Shown: positions 38,855 to 48,466 of the stretch, piece after piece
How the letters are laid out: each line of letters opens with the position of its first letter
Numbering within the stretch: position 1 is the stretch's first letter
NCBI GenBank assembly: GCA_035493835.1
Contig: DATJHO010000082.1
Location: 62,001 to 126,000 of the forward strand
Reading direction: 5' to 3'
DNA: 64,000 bases
DNA from: DASZTU01 sp035493835
GTDB lineage: Bacteria; Pseudomonadota; Alphaproteobacteria; Rhizobiales; Devosiaceae
Position numbers and translations under genes: made by a program
Notes under the pieces: model-generated
What the model was told of the DNA's origin: nothing
Databases searched by the model: none
What the model saw: only the letters and a program-made list of their open reading frames with translations

Positions 38855-39505
38855 TCAAGTCGATTTCGCTTCAAATGACATGGTCTCATCCCGGCGCGCA
38901 TTGCGCAGCACGGTGGAAGACAGAGGCGACGTCAGGCCGTGAAGATAGACCCAGGCGGGCGGGACGCAATCGGCGAGGATCGAAGCATCGGCTTCATCCA
39001 GCCGGTAGCGGGCGAGTGCGGTCGCGGCCGGGGAGACCGGCGCCCGCCGGGTCGAGCCGGGGCGCACATAGACCGCCATCGGCATCAGCCTGGCGATCTC
39101 CTGCCAGCGCTCCCAGCGGTGGAACTGGCTCAGATTGTCGGCCCCCATGATCCAGACGAAGCGCACGCCCGGATGGGCCGCCTTGAGGAAGCGCAACGTC
39201 TCAAAGGTATAGGTGAAGCCGTGCGCCGCCTCGAACCCGGTGGCGCGGATGCGGGGATGCTGGCACATCTGCCGGGTCCTGAGCACCCGCGCCGGCAGCG
39301 GCGCCAGATCGTTATGGTTCTTGAGCGGGTTCCCTGGGGAAACGAGGAACCACACGGCATCGAGCTTCAGCCGCTTCAAGGCCTGCAGCGCCACCAGCCG
39401 ATGCCCCTCGTGCGGCGGATTAAAACTGCCGCCGAAAAGGCCGATGCGCATGCCGGCATAGGCCGGCGGCAAATTGGTGATGCCGGGGAGCAGCTTTGAG
39501 ACCAA
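38855..39505 (-). CDS. nadD: Nicotinate-nucleotide adenylyltransferase
   Basis: The protein has up to 216 residues. RIGLFGGSFNPPHEGHRLVA has the nucleotidyltransferase HxGH motif, and the downstream ISSTxxR-like site reads LSSTVLRNARR. VWIMGADNLSQFHRWERWQE is the mononucleotide-binding region. It makes deamido-NAD. The start is uncertain: TTG 39505 gives an 18-residue leader, and ATG 39451 starts directly at the fold; neither has a clear ribosome site. A palindromic repeat region separates it from proA. Confidence 0.93.
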   Translation of the reverse strand: MVSKLLPGITNLPPAYAGMRIGLFGGSFNPPHEGHRLVALQALKRLKLDAVWFLVSPGNPLKNHNDLAPLPARVLRTRQMCQHPRIRATGFEAAHGFTYTFETLRFLKAAHPGVRFVWIMGADNLSQFHRWERWQEIARLMPMAVYVRPGSTRRAPVSPAATALARYRLDEADASILADCVPPAWVYLHGLTSPLSSTVLRNARRDETMSFEAKST

Positions 39506-39524
39506 TCAGGCGTATCCGTCTTTC

Positions 39525-39630
39525 CACGGCGTCATTCCCGCGGAGGCAGGAATCCCCGTTTGGCGGCAAACCGCGCGCGTCGTTGGGTTTGGGCAGGAAC
39601 AGAGATTCCCGCCTTCGCGGGAATGACGCG
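39525..39630. repeat. REP-like inverted repeat pair (family 1), nadD-proA gap
   Basis: Two palindromes face each other. ATTCCCGC-GGAG-GCAGGAAT lies at 39534-39553, and ATTCCCGC-CTTC-GCGGGAAT at 39605-39624, each flanked by GTC/GAC. The same unit occurs twice at 50366-50445. These are intergenic mobile-type palindromes of the REP kind, without coding capacity. Confidence 0.8.
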
Positions 39631-39663
39631 CTGCTTTGGTTGCCAGCAAGGCGCACATGGCGG

Positions 39664-40956
39664 TCACGGCCGCACCTGCCCATTGCCCGTGACCAGATAT
39701 TTGAAGCTGGTCAGCTGCTCGACGCCCACGGGTCCCCGCGCGTGCATCTTGCCGGTCGCGATCCCGATCTCGCCACCGAAGCCGAACTCACCGCCGTCGG
39801 CGAACTGGGTGGAAGCGTTGTGGAGCAGGATGGCCGAATCGATGCGGTTGAAGAATTTTTCGACCGAGGCCGGATCCTCCGTGATGATCGCCTCGGTGTG
39901 GTGCGACGAGTAGTGGCTGATATGGGCGATCGCCGCGTCCACGTCCTCCACCACCTTCACCGAAATGATCGCATCCTCATACTCGGTGTGCCAATCCTGC
40001 TCGGTGACCGGAATGGCGCCAGGAATAATCGAGACGACCGTCTCGTCGCCGCGGATTTCGCAGCCTTTGGCTTGCAGCGCCTCGATGACCGGCTTGAGAT
40101 GCGTCGCAACCACACCCCTGTGGACGAGCAGGGTTTCGGTCGCCCCGCACACCCCGGTGCGCCGCATCTTGGCGTTGAGCGTCACCGTCACCGCCATGTC
40201 GAGCCTGGCGGATTTGTCGATGAAGGTATGGCAGAGGCCTTCGAGGTGCGCAAAGACCGGGACGCGTGCCTCTTCCTGCACCCGCGCCACCAGCGTCTTG
40301 CCGCCGCGCGGCACGATCACGTCGATATTGCCATCGAGGCCCTTGAGCATTTCGCCGACGGCGGCGCGATCGGTGGTCGGCACCAGGCCTATCGCGTCTT
40401 CGGGCAGGCCGGCTGCGCGCAGGCCCTCGACGAGAGAGGCGTAGATGGCGCGCACCGAATGGGTGCTGTCCGAACCGCCGCGCAAAATCACCGCATTGCC
40501 GGATTTGAGCGTCAGCGCGCCCGCATCGGCGGCAACGTTCGGACGGCTCTCGAAGATGACGCCGACCACCCCGAGTGGGGTGCTGACGCGCCGGATGTGC
40601 AATCCGTTCGGCCGGTCCCATTCGGCGATCACGGTGCCAACCGGATCGGGCAGCTCGGCAATCTGGCGCACGCCCTCGACCATTGCGGCAAAGCGCTTGT
40701 CGCTAAGTTCGAGCCGATCGAGGAAGGCCGTGCTGAGGCCGCGGGTCCGTGCCTCGGCCAGATCCTGCGCGTTGGCCGCCAGCACTTTTTCGCGGTTCGC
40801 GACCAGCGCATGGGCGGCGGCACGCAGGGCCTGCGCCTTCTTTTCGGCCGGAGCGAACGCCAGCGCTTCGGCCGCCGCACGGGCCCGCCGGCCCAGATCG
40901 CCCATCACGGCGGCCAGATCCGCCTCGCCAGCCGGTTCCATTGTCACGACACTCAT
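39664..40956 (-). CDS. proA: Gamma-glutamyl phosphate reductase
   Basis: The protein has 430 residues. [35 protein letters not shown] and [20 protein letters not shown] are conserved. The catalytic cysteine is in [16 protein letters not shown]. It reduces gamma-glutamyl phosphate to glutamate semialdehyde with NADPH in proline synthesis. Its ATG overlaps the proB stop (ATGA), so the two are co-translated. Confidence 0.97.
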   Translation of the reverse strand: MSVVTMEPAGEADLAAVMGDLGRRARAAAEALAFAPAEKKAQALRAAAHALVANREKVLAANAQDLAEARTRGLSTAFLDRLELSDKRFAAMVEGVRQIAELPDPVGTVIAEWDRPNGLHIRRVSTPLGVVGVIFESRPNVAADAGALTLKSGNAVILRGGSDSTHSVRAIYASLVEGLRAAGLPEDAIGLVPTTDRAAVGEMLKGLDGNIDVIVPRGGKTLVARVQEEARVPVFAHLEGLCHTFIDKSARLDMAVTVTLNAKMRRTGVCGATETLLVHRGVVATHLKPVIEALQAKGCEIRGDETVVSIIPGAIPVTEQDWHTEYEDAIISVKVVEDVDAAIAHISHYSSHHTEAIITEDPASVEKFFNRIDSAILLHNASTQFADGGEFGFGGEIGIATGKMHARGPVGVEQLTSFKYLVTGNGQVRP

Positions 40957-42089
40957 ACCTTGGCCTCCGCGCCCTGCAGCAGCACCAGATTGTCGCGATG
41001 GATAATCTCGCTCCGGTGCCCCTCGCCCAGGAGCTCTACCATGTTGTGGCTCTTCTTGCCCTTGACCAGCATTGCCTCGTCGCTGTCGAGCCCGACCAGA
41101 CCCCGCGCGATCTCGATCCCGTCCGGATCGAACACCGCCACGGCATCGCCACGCGAAAAAGCTCCGCTGATTTTGGTCACCCCGATCGGCAACAGGCTCT
41201 TGCCCGTCATCAGGGCGCGAGCGGCGCCGGCATCCACGTGGACGGCGCCGGCAACGCTCAGCGTCCCCATGATCCAGCGCTTTCGCGCCGCAGCCGGATT
41301 CTGCAGCCCGGCAAAGAGGGTATGCCGCCCGCCCTGGCGCAAGGCCGCGAGCGGATTGGGCTCGGTGCCCTTGGCGATGATCATGGCCGTGCCGGCGGGC
41401 GTTGCGATCTTGCCGGCCTCGATCTTGGTGGTCATGCCGCCGCGCGACAAATGGCTCGCTGCACCGCCCGCCATCGCCTCGATCGCCGGGGTGATCGAAG
41501 CAACGAAGGGCAGATGCGCGGCGTTCGGGTCTTTTCCGGGCGGGGCGGTATAGAGCCCATCCACGTCCGAAAGCAGCACCAGCAGGTCCGCCTCGATCAT
41601 CGTGGCGACACGGGCCGACAGCCGGTCATTGTCGCCATAGCGGATTTCGGCGGTGGCGACCGAATCGTTCTCGTTGATGATCGGCACGGCGCCCAGTGAC
41701 AGCAGCGTTGCGATCGTGGTGCGGGCGTTGAGGTAATAACGCCGCTCTTCGGTGATATTGGGCGTGATCAAAATCTGCCCGGTGATAATGCCGAACCCGC
41801 TGAGCGCCTCGGCCCAGGCCTGGCTCAGCGCGATCTGCCCCGCGCTCGCCGCGGCCTGGCTCTGCTCCAGCGGCAGGCTGATGCCATCGAGCCCAAGCAG
41901 CCGCCGCCCGAGCGAGATAGCGCCCGAGGAGACGATCACCACCTCCCGACCCTCGGCCTTGAGCGCCGCGATATCGCCGGCAAGGCTCCTCAGCCACTCG
42001 GCACGCAATTTGCCGGTCTTGCCGTCGACCAGCAGCGCCGAGCCGATTTTTATGGTCAGCCGCTTATAGGGGGAAAGGGCGTCGGTCAT
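40953..42089 (-). CDS. proB: Glutamate 5-kinase with PUA domain
   Basis: The protein has about 378 residues. [57 protein letters not shown] and [12 protein letters not shown] are kinase motifs. The C-terminal roughly 85 residues ([20 protein letters not shown] and on) are the PUA domain. It phosphorylates glutamate as the first step of proline synthesis. Starts at 42089 (ATG), 42095 (ATG) and 42104 (TTG) are possible; GGTGGG six bases before 42089 favours that one. Confidence 0.96.
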   Translation of the reverse strand: MTDALSPYKRLTIKIGSALLVDGKTGKLRAEWLRSLAGDIAALKAEGREVVIVSSGAISLGRRLLGLDGISLPLEQSQAAASAGQIALSQAWAEALSGFGIITGQILITPNITEERRYYLNARTTIATLLSLGAVPIINENDSVATAEIRYGDNDRLSARVATMIEADLLVLLSDVDGLYTAPPGKDPNAAHLPFVASITPAIEAMAGGAASHLSRGGMTTKIEAGKIATPAGTAMIIAKGTEPNPLAALRQGGRHTLFAGLQNPAAARKRWIMGTLSVAGAVHVDAGAARALMTGKSLLPIGVTKISGAFSRGDAVAVFDPDGIEIARGLVGLDSDEAMLVKGKKSHNMVELLGEGHRSEIIHRDNLVLLQGAEAKV

Positions 42090-42222
42090 TTCCATCCCAC
42101 CCAACTGGCGCTTGCGGCCAACAACCCCAGCCCCTGAAAAGGGAGAATCCGGCCCGATGCAACCGCCCTGCCCTTTTCGCGGGAGGTTGGGAAGGGGGGC
42201 AGTATAGGGGTCGACCGACCCC

Positions 42223-43266
42223 TCACGGCGCCCAGGTCGTCGCGGTCTTTACCCGCGCCCGCTCCTCGCGCTCGAGCTTGGCTTCGTCCAGCACCTGGAC
42301 GACGGCGTAGAGCACTTCGTCGACGCCCTGGTGGGTGGCGCCGGACACCTGCATGATCTCGGTCCTGGAGGCCTTTTTCAGCGCCTTGACCTTGGCCTTG
42401 ATCTCATCGGGCGAAAGCGCGTCGATCTTGTTGAGCACCACGAGTTCCGGCTTTTCTGCCAGCGCTTCGTCATAGGCCGCCAGTTCGCCGCGAATGGTCG
42501 TGTAGGCGTCCGCGACATCTTCCTGCGTGCCGTCGATCAGATGGATCAGCACGGCGCAGCGCTCGACATGGCCGAGGAAGCGATCGCCGATGCCGGCGCC
42601 CTCATGCGCGCCTTCGATCAGCCCGGGAATATCGGCCAACACGAAATCGCGCTCGCCGATGCGGACGACGCCCAGGTTCGGATGCAGCGTCGTGAACGGA
42701 TAGTCGGCGATTTTTGGCTTCGCCGCGGAGACGGCTGCAAGGAAAGTGGATTTGCCGGCGTTCGGCAATCCCACGAGCCCGGCATCGGCGATGAGCTTCA
42801 GCCGCAGCCAGATCCATTTCTCGACGCCCACCTGCCCCGGATTGGCGTGACGCGGGGCCTGGTTGGAAGAGGTCTTGAAATGCGCGTTGCCAAATCCGCC
42901 ATTGCCGCCACTCAGCAGCGTCACCTTCTGCCCCACCGCGGTGAGGTCGGCGATCAGGGTGTCGTTGTCGTCCTCGAACACCTGCGTGCCCACCGGCACG
43001 CGCAAGACGATATCGGGCGCGTTGGCGCCGTGGCGGTCCTTGCCCATGCCATGCGTGCCGGTCTTGGCCTTGAAATGCTGCTGGTAGCGATAATCGATGA
43101 GGGTGTTGAGCCCATCGACGCACTCCACCACCACATCGCCGCCGCGCCCGCCATTGCCGCCATTGGGTCCGCCGAACTCGACGAATTTTTCGCGCAGGAA
43201 GGAAACCGAGCCGGCGCCCCCGTCGCCCGAGCGGATATAGACCTTGGCTTGATCGAGAAATTTCAT
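42223..43266 (-). CDS. obgE: GTPase Obg
   Basis: The protein has 347 residues. The glycine-rich Obg fold spans 1-158 ([20 protein letters not shown]). The G domain has [14 protein letters not shown] (G1), [14 protein letters not shown] (G2), [20 protein letters not shown] (G3) and VLNKIDAL (G4). It acts in ribosome assembly and stress control. ATG 43266 has GGGAG at seven-base spacing; the frame is open well upstream, but that part overlaps the GNAT gene out of frame and is not coding here. It overlaps that gene by four bases. Confidence 0.96.
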   Translation of the reverse strand: MKFLDQAKVYIRSGDGGAGSVSFLREKFVEFGGPNGGNGGRGGDVVVECVDGLNTLIDYRYQQHFKAKTGTHGMGKDRHGANAPDIVLRVPVGTQVFEDDNDTLIADLTAVGQKVTLLSGGNGGFGNAHFKTSSNQAPRHANPGQVGVEKWIWLRLKLIADAGLVGLPNAGKSTFLAAVSAAKPKIADYPFTTLHPNLGVVRIGERDFVLADIPGLIEGAHEGAGIGDRFLGHVERCAVLIHLIDGTQEDVADAYTTIRGELAAYDEALAEKPELVVLNKIDALSPDEIKAKVKALKKASRTEIMQVSGATHQGVDEVLYAVVQVLDEAKLEREERARVKTATTWAP

Positions 43267-43799
43267 TGTTTGGCTCCCGCCCAATCGGCGCGGCTTAGTT
43301 GCGTGTCGATATGGCGCACCTCTTCGCCGCGCGCAAGGCAATGCCGATAGGAGCTGCCGGTTTCGGTAAAGCCGAGCTTCTTCTGCACCGCCAGCGAGGC
43401 CTTGTTGAAGTAAAAGACCCCGGAGCGGATCACGGACTCGCGCCCGACCCCAAAATACCAGTCGACCGCGGCCTGGGCCGCTTCGGTCATGATGCCGCGA
43501 TGCCAGAATGGCTCCCCCAGCCAATAGCCGAGTTCCGGCTGCCTGGCGGTGAGGTGAAAGCCGATATTGCCGACATAGCCGGCGCCGGGCAGCTCGATGG
43601 CAAATCCGGTTTCCTCCGGCGGAATATTGTCCCGCTGCCGACCGAGCCAAAACTCGGCATCGGCCAGCCGATAGGGATAGGGTACGGTCGCAAGATTCCC
43701 GGCGACCGCGAAATTGTTGAGATAGCGCACGATCGCTTCGGCATCGTCCATACTGGGCGGCCGGAGGATGAGGCGGCGCGTCGTGAGGGTGACGCTCAT
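43263..43799 (-). CDS. RimJ/RimL-type GNAT acetyltransferase
   Basis: The protein has 178 residues from ATG 43799. [20 protein letters not shown] is the typical RimJ/L-like opening, [20 protein letters not shown] the acetyl-CoA region, and [20 protein letters not shown] the C-terminal motif. Its target is unknown, perhaps a ribosomal protein, since the gene sits between rpmA and obgE as in other rhizobia. It overlaps obgE and the upstream GNAT gene by four bases each. Confidence 0.9.
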   Translation of the reverse strand: MSVTLTTRRLILRPPSMDDAEAIVRYLNNFAVAGNLATVPYPYRLADAEFWLGRQRDNIPPEETGFAIELPGAGYVGNIGFHLTARQPELGYWLGEPFWHRGIMTEAAQAAVDWYFGVGRESVIRSGVFYFNKASLAVQKKLGFTETGSSYRHCLARGEEVRHIDTQLSRADWAGAKQ

Positions 43800-44428
43800 C
43801 TCGGTTGCTCCAGCCGGAATTCGAAGACCGGCCGGTTCTTCTCCGCGCCCATCGGGTCGCTGGCGGGGCCGATATTCTTGAAGCCGGCCTTTTCGAGCAC
43901 GTTGATCGAGGCGAGATTGCTCTGCAGCGCCCGGGCGCGGATCGCCGGATAAAGGCCGGTGGCAAAGGCCGCCTCGAGCAGGGCTTTGGCTGCCTCGCTC
44001 ATGAACCCCTTGCCCCAATGCGGCTCACCCAGCCAGTAGCCGAGTTCGGGATGCTGGCCCATGGCGTAGCTGAAGCCAACGATGCCGAGCAGGTCCCCCG
44101 CTTGCGTGGTGATGGCGTAGGGCCGCTCGTCCGCGCGCTGGGAAAAAATCTCGACAAAGGCGATGGCGTCGGCCCTGGTATAGGGGCTCGGCAGGCGCGA
44201 CAGCTTTTCGGCGATGTTCTTGTTGTCGGCGAGCGCGGTCAACGCCGGCACGTCGCCGCGGATGGGCGCGCGCAGGATGAGACGCGGCGTCTCGATCTTT
44301 CCCGGCAGGATGTCCCGGGCACGTCGGAACGACAGGCGGGCCGTGGCCTGCTGCAACATCTCCTCGCTGGCCTTGGTGCCGGGGGCGGCTCCGAGCCTTG
44401 CGCCGGAACGGGGATCGATCCTCTTCAT
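43796..44428 (-). CDS. RimJ/RimL-type GNAT acetyltransferase with N-terminal extension
   Basis: The protein has 210 residues from ATG 44428. About 45 extra residues ([20 protein letters not shown] and on) precede [20 protein letters not shown]. The core has [20 protein letters not shown] and [19 protein letters not shown]. It is clearly a paralogue of the downstream gene product (shared [14 protein letters not shown]). The substrate is unknown. It begins 22 bases after the rpmA terminator hairpin, so it may need its own promoter or read-through. Confidence 0.88.
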   Translation of the reverse strand: MKRIDPRSGARLGAAPGTKASEEMLQQATARLSFRRARDILPGKIETPRLILRAPIRGDVPALTALADNKNIAEKLSRLPSPYTRADAIAFVEIFSQRADERPYAITTQAGDLLGIVGFSYAMGQHPELGYWLGEPHWGKGFMSEAAKALLEAAFATGLYPAIRARALQSNLASINVLEKAGFKNIGPASDPMGAEKNRPVFEFRLEQPR

Positions 44429-44449
44429 TTCGTGCCATCCAATGACAAA

Positions 44450-44472
44450 GGGGAGCCGGCGACCGGCTCCCC
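44450..44472 (-). terminator. Intrinsic terminator downstream of rpmA
   Basis: On the minus strand, GGGGAGCCGG and CCGGCTCCCC form a perfect ten-pair stem around a TCG loop, followed by TTTGT. It lies about 70 bases beyond the rpmA stop and just before the GNAT gene. The U tract is short, so partial read-through is possible. Confidence 0.75.
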
Positions 44473-44540
44473 TTGATCCTGATGGTGGCTTGAACGCGCC
44501 TGCCTGGGAGATGGTCTCCGGCAGGGTGTTTAGCCTGCCG

Positions 44541-44807
44541 TTATTCCGCAGCCTCGGCCGGCTGGACCGAGACATAGGTACGTGCGTTGGCTCGGGTTTT
44601 GAAGGTCACAGTACCCTCAACCACGGCAAAGATCGTGTGATCGATGCCCATGCCGACGCCATTGCCCGGATGCCATTTGGTGCCGCGCTGACGAATGATG
44701 ATGTTGCCCGGAATCACGGCTTCGCCGCCGAACTTCTTGACGCCGAGACGGCGGCCAGCGGTATCGCGACCATTGCGGGACGAGCCGCCTGCTTTCTTAT
44801 GTGCCAT
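44541..44807 (-). CDS. rpmA: 50S ribosomal protein L27
   Basis: The protein has 88 residues. [20 protein letters not shown] with [29 protein letters not shown] and [15 protein letters not shown] are diagnostic. There is no N-terminal cleavage extension of the Firmicute kind. L27 reaches the peptidyl-transferase centre. It lies 12 bases after rplU, and ATG 44807 has GGAG at nine-base spacing. Confidence 0.98.
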   Translation of the reverse strand: MAHKKAGGSSRNGRDTAGRRLGVKKFGGEAVIPGNIIIRQRGTKWHPGNGVGMGIDHTIFAVVEGTVTFKTRANARTYVSVQPAEAAE

Positions 44808-44819
44808 CTATCGGTGCTC

Positions 44820-45359
44820 CTATTCCTGGTCGGCCTTGGGCGCGGCCTTCTTGGCGCGCGGCTTGGTGGTCTTGGCTTCGCCTTCGGCGGCATCGCCTTC
44901 GGACGTCGCGGCCCTCTTGGCCGTCGCCTTGGCGGGCTTTTCTTGACCCGCGGGGGCGTCGCTCACGGTCGCCACCGGCGCCGCAGCCTGAGCTGCCGCA
45001 AGGCGCGCCTTGATGCGCTCGTCGGGCTGGGTGGTGACCGCCGCGCCGCCAGTCAGGATCTCGGTGATCCGAACGGTCGAGAGCAGCTGCCGATGCCCGT
45101 TGCGGCGCCGCGAATTGTGGCGGCGGCGCTTCTTGAATACGATGACCGTATCCTGCTTCTTGGTCTCGATCAGCTGGGCGGCGACCAGCGCACCTTCGAC
45201 AAGCGGAGCGCCAACGGTCACGTCGCCCTCGGTGCCGACCATCAGGACCTGGTCGAAGGTCACGACGTCACCGGCCTCGGACTCGAGCTTTTCGATCTTC
45301 AGGATATCGTTGGCGGCAACCTTGTATTGCTTGCCGCCCGTCTTGATAACAGCGAACAT
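44820..45359 (-). CDS. rplU: 50S ribosomal protein L21 with extended C-terminal tail
   Basis: The protein has 179 residues from ATG 45359. [40 protein letters not shown] and [17 protein letters not shown] are L21 signatures. About 70 residues beyond the usual end (about 103 in E. coli) form an Ala/Lys/Glu-rich tail ([16 protein letters not shown] and on), probably disordered. The frame is open upstream to 45515, but the family starts at MFAVIKTGG. It is expressed from the promoter at 45525-45553 with a long leader. Confidence 0.96.
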   Translation of the reverse strand: MFAVIKTGGKQYKVAANDILKIEKLESEAGDVVTFDQVLMVGTEGDVTVGAPLVEGALVAAQLIETKKQDTVIVFKKRRRHNSRRRNGHRQLLSTVRITEILTGGAAVTTQPDERIKARLAAAQAAAPVATVSDAPAGQEKPAKATAKRAATSEGDAAEGEAKTTKPRAKKAAPKADQE

Positions 45360-45517
45360 TTGTCTCGCCGGCGGCATCTTGGCCACCGACCCTTTCTTTC
45401 GCGCCCTGCGGCGCCGCAACGACTTTTGTCGCGGACTTCGGAGCCGGCGAACCGGCAAAACCTCGAGCAGCGGTTTTAAAACCAAGAGCGCGCAGCGGCC
45501 AAGGCCACCACGCAATC
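45360..45517 (-). promoter_or_regulatory. Long 5' leader of rplU-rpmA
   Basis: If the promoter at 45525-45553 is used, the transcript has about 155 bases before rplU. It contains a small hairpin with stem GCCGG/CCGGC (45443-45456) and a UUCG loop. Ribosomal-protein leaders often bind their own product; no known L21 leader motif is recognised here by eye. Confidence 0.35.
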
Positions 45518-45524
45518 GCCGCGG

Positions 45525-45553
45525 GTTATGATATCAAAGGTTCACAGAGTCAA
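45525..45553 (-). promoter_or_regulatory. Sigma-70-type promoter of rplU-rpmA
   Basis: On the minus strand, TTGACT (45553-45548) and CATAAC (45530-45525) are separated by exactly 17 bases. The -35 element matches consensus at five of six positions and the -10 at four. Confidence 0.65.
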
Positions 45554-45577
45554 GGTGGATGGGGGCCGGTGAGGGGG

Positions 45578-45696
45578 CTACCCCTCACCCTGACCCTCTC
45601 CCAGAGGGGCGAGGGGACGATGGCGCCGCGAGGGTTCGGCTTAGAAAACCCTCGCCCCTGTGGGGAGAGGGTGGCCGGCAGGCCGGTGAAGGGTAG
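45578..45696. repeat. Large imperfect palindromic element (family 2), priA-rplU gap
   Basis: The outer arms CTACCC and GGGTAG (45578 and 45691-45696), the inner arms CCTCTCCC and GGGGAGAGG, and AGGGGCGAGGG against CCCTCGCCCCT make a 119-base imperfect palindrome. It has the look of CCCTCTCCC-type intergenic elements of proteobacteria. A related short palindrome lies at 52429-52476. Confidence 0.75.
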
Positions 45697-45708
45697 CCGC
45701 TTGCCCCC

Positions 45709-47877
45709 TCAGAAAAAACTCTGCGGGTCGATATCCACCTGCACGCGAATATTCCCCGTCGCCCGTTCCGCGTTGGTCAGCCAGAACCGCACATAGCCGG
45801 AGAGATCAAAATCCTTGGGGCTCTGCGCCAGCAGCCGCACCCGATGCCGTCCGCGCACCATGGCGATCGGCGCATCCGCCGGCCCGAACAGTTTCAGCCC
45901 TTCGGCCATCGGCGCCTGCGACAGCAGTTTTTTGGCGAACCCCGTCGCAACGTCGTGTTCGCTCGCCGAAACGATCAGCGCCGCCAGCCGGCCGAAGGGC
46001 GGCAGGCCCCCCTCCTCGCGCGCCTTGAGCTCATGGGCGTAAAACGCCTCGGTATCGCCCTTGACCATCGCCTCGATCACCGGATGCGTCGGATGATAGG
46101 TCTGGAGGAACGCCCGCCCCGCCTTGGCGGCGCGGCCGGCACGGCCGGTCACCTGGGTGAGGATCTGAAACGTCTTTTCCGCCGCGCGCGGATCGCCATG
46201 GGCAAGGCCGAGATCGGCATCGAGCACGCCCACCAGCGTCAGCTTTTCGAAGTGATGCCCCTTGGCGACGAGCTGGGTGCCGATGATGAGGTCGTGTTCA
46301 CCCCGCTCCACCTCGGAGAAACGATCGCGAATCTGGGCGTTGCTGCCCATGTCGGACGAGAGGATCACGGTTCGCGCATCGGGAAACCGCGCCGCCGCCT
46401 CCTCCGCTACCCGCTCGATGCCCGGCCCGATGGCGACCAGCGATTCGACCGCCCCGCAGGCCCCGCAGCTTTTCGGCATTTTCTGCTGGTGCCCGCAATG
46501 ATGGCACATCAGTACCCCGCGGAAACGGTGTTCCACCAGCCAGGCCGAGCAATCCGGGCACTGGTACTGGTGCCCGCAGGCCTTGCACAGCGTCAGGGGC
46601 GCATAGCCGCGGCGGTTGAGAAAGAGCAGCGCCTGTTCGCCGCGATCGAGGGTAGCAAAAATCTCGCGCGCGAGGCGCGGGGCGATCCAGCTGCCCTTTT
46701 CCGGCTGCTCCTCACGCATATCGAGGGCGGTGATATCGGGCAGTTGCGCCGCCGCAAAACGGCTGGTCAGCCGCACATGCCGGTAGCGCCCGGTATTGGC
46801 GTTATTGCGGGATTCAACCGATGGCGTCGCAGAGGAAAGAATGGCCCGCGCGCCCGCCAGATGGGCGCGGACCACCGCCATGTCGCGCGCGTGATAATTG
46901 ACCCCGTCCGATTGCTTGAAGGCGCCGTCATGCTCCTCGTCGAGCACTATCAGCCCCAGCTCGCGAAACGGCAGGAACAGGGATGAGCGGGCGCCCACCA
47001 CCGCGCGCACGTGCCCCTCCAGCACCGCGCGCCAGGTGCGAGCGCGCTGGCTCGGCGTCATTTCGGAATGCCACTCGGCCGGCCGCGTGCCGAAACGGCG
47101 GGTGAAGCGTTCGAGGAAGGTGTGGGTGAGCGCAATTTCCGGCAGCAGGATCAACGCCTGCCGCCCGGCCCGGAGGGTATCGGCCACCGCCTCGAAAAAA
47201 ATCTCCGTCTTGCCGCTGCCGGTGACGCCATCGAGCAGGCTGACCGAAAAGCTGAGGGGGTCGCCCCGCCGGATCTCTTCCATCGCCGCCTGCTGCCCGG
47301 GGCTGAGGACCGGCACCGCCGCCTCCGGATCGGGTCGCTCGACGATCGGCAGCGGCGGAATCTCCAGCCGCTCCAGCGCCCCTGCCCGCTCCAACCCCTT
47401 GATCACCGAGGGCGACACGCCGCTCGCCCCCACCAGCGCCGATTTGGCCCATACCTGTCCGTCGGCCAGGCAATCGAGCACGCGCAGCCGGGCATCGGTC
47501 ATCCGCGCCGGCTCGCTGCCGTTGCGCCGATAGGCGGTGACCGGCCGCTCAGGCTCCAATGCCTCCGACGAGCGTAGCACCGAACGCAACACCATGCCCG
47601 GCGCGGCGAGCGTATAGCGCGACACCCAATCAACGAGTTTCAGCAGTTCGTCGGAAAGCGGCGGCACGTCATAGACCTGCGCGATGTCCTTGAGGCGGTT
47701 ATGGGCAAAATTGTCCTTCGGCACGCCCCAGACCACCCCGAGCGTCAGCCGGCCGATAAGCGGCACCGCAACGATCGAGCCGCGCGTGACTTTCATGCCA
47801 TAGGGCACGCGATAGGAGTACGGCCCCTCGACCGCAACGCCCACCATCACCGCAACAATGTCGGGAAGCTCTTCCAT
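45709..47877 (-). CDS. priA: Primosomal protein N' (replication restart helicase PriA)
   Basis: The protein has 722 residues. The N-terminal DNA-binding part (VAVEGPYSYRVPYGMKVTRG) is followed by helicase motifs DGVTGSGKTEIFFEA (Walker A), IVLDEEHDGAFKQSDG (DEEH box), SATPSVES, and QVTGRAGRAAKAGRAFLQTY (motif VI). Between them is the zinc-binding set CKACGHQYQCPDCS and CHHCGHQQKMPKSCGACG, with eight cysteines. It restarts stalled replication forks. The stop is 13 bases after the palindromic element. Confidence 0.97.
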   Translation of the reverse strand: MEELPDIVAVMVGVAVEGPYSYRVPYGMKVTRGSIVAVPLIGRLTLGVVWGVPKDNFAHNRLKDIAQVYDVPPLSDELLKLVDWVSRYTLAAPGMVLRSVLRSSEALEPERPVTAYRRNGSEPARMTDARLRVLDCLADGQVWAKSALVGASGVSPSVIKGLERAGALERLEIPPLPIVERPDPEAAVPVLSPGQQAAMEEIRRGDPLSFSVSLLDGVTGSGKTEIFFEAVADTLRAGRQALILLPEIALTHTFLERFTRRFGTRPAEWHSEMTPSQRARTWRAVLEGHVRAVVGARSSLFLPFRELGLIVLDEEHDGAFKQSDGVNYHARDMAVVRAHLAGARAILSSATPSVESRNNANTGRYRHVRLTSRFAAAQLPDITALDMREEQPEKGSWIAPRLAREIFATLDRGEQALLFLNRRGYAPLTLCKACGHQYQCPDCSAWLVEHRFRGVLMCHHCGHQQKMPKSCGACGAVESLVAIGPGIERVAEEAAARFPDARTVILSSDMGSNAQIRDRFSEVERGEHDLIIGTQLVAKGHHFEKLTLVGVLDADLGLAHGDPRAAEKTFQILTQVTGRAGRAAKAGRAFLQTYHPTHPVIEAMVKGDTEAFYAHELKAREEGGLPPFGRLAALIVSASEHDVATGFAKKLLSQAPMAEGLKLFGPADAPIAMVRGRHRVRLLAQSPKDFDLSGYVRFWLTNAERATGNIRVQVDIDPQSFF

Positions 47878-47951
47878 CCGTGCCCGCTTTGTTCACGGGG
47901 AAGATAGGCAATGCAAGCTGATTCTGCGATCATTCGCAGGGGAAGAAAACC

Positions 47952-48458
47952 ATGGCCGTTGGTGAGACCATCCATGTGAACGACCGGATGCAGAGCGGTT
48001 ACAGCTATGAGCTGACCGCCCCGGAGGGCGGCGGGTTTGCCGAGGCCTTCACTCCCGCCTTCACCCCGGCGCAAATGCTGGAACTCGGTGTGTTCGAGGG
48101 AAAATACTGCAATGACTGCCGGGAGGAGTTCCCGGCGAGCTGGTTTGCCAGTGCCAGGCTCAGTGACGTGGCCGATCCAACCCTCAACTGCTTTGGCATA
48201 AAGAGCCGGCAGTCACTCGCGGTCTGGCGCGAGAAGGGCTGGATCATCGGCCCCGACCCTCGCGGCTGGTTCCAGTGGTATTGCCGTTATTATCGCGGGC
48301 GGCGGCTGCCGGCGGTCGATGCCCGGCAGATCGGGCGCTGGCGGGCCTTTGCACGGCATGCCGCACAGATTCGGGCCAATTGCGCACCCCACGACCTGAA
48401 CTGCCGCCCGCGGCAGCGACAGGCCTTGCTGCAATGGGCCTACGACCCCTTTATTTGA
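47952..48458 (+). CDS. Conserved hypothetical protein with paired cysteines
   Basis: The protein has 168 residues. Notable segments are FEGKYCNDCREEFPASWF, LNCFGIKSRQSLAVWREKGW, PDPRGWFQWYCRYYRGRRLP and NCRPRQRQALLQWAYDPF. The region is rich in aromatic and basic residues, which suggests nucleic-acid or nucleotide contact, but I know no function. From memory, very similar proteins occur in both bacteria and fungi. There is no signal peptide. ATG 47952 has GGGGAAG upstream. It is divergent from priA with a 74-base gap. Confidence 0.8.
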   Translation: MAVGETIHVNDRMQSGYSYELTAPEGGGFAEAFTPAFTPAQMLELGVFEGKYCNDCREEFPASWFASARLSDVADPTLNCFGIKSRQSLAVWREKGWIIGPDPRGWFQWYCRYYRGRRLPAVDARQIGRWRAFARHAAQIRANCAPHDLNCRPRQRQALLQWAYDPFI

Positions 48459-48466
48459 TGGTCGCC

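Noticed and set aside
39525..39630. CRISPR array
   Set aside because: Only two palindromic units with unequal, non-spacer-like separation occur, and there are no cas genes; these are REP-type repeats.
39496..41553. Long plus-strand frame antisense to proA and proB
   Set aside because: It is low-complexity and crosses two certain genes and a repeat; no ribosome site or domain.
43266..43965. Extended N-terminus for Obg reading through the GNAT gene
   Set aside because: The GNAT gene occupies that DNA in another frame, and the Obg family starts at MKFLDQAKV with its own ribosome site.
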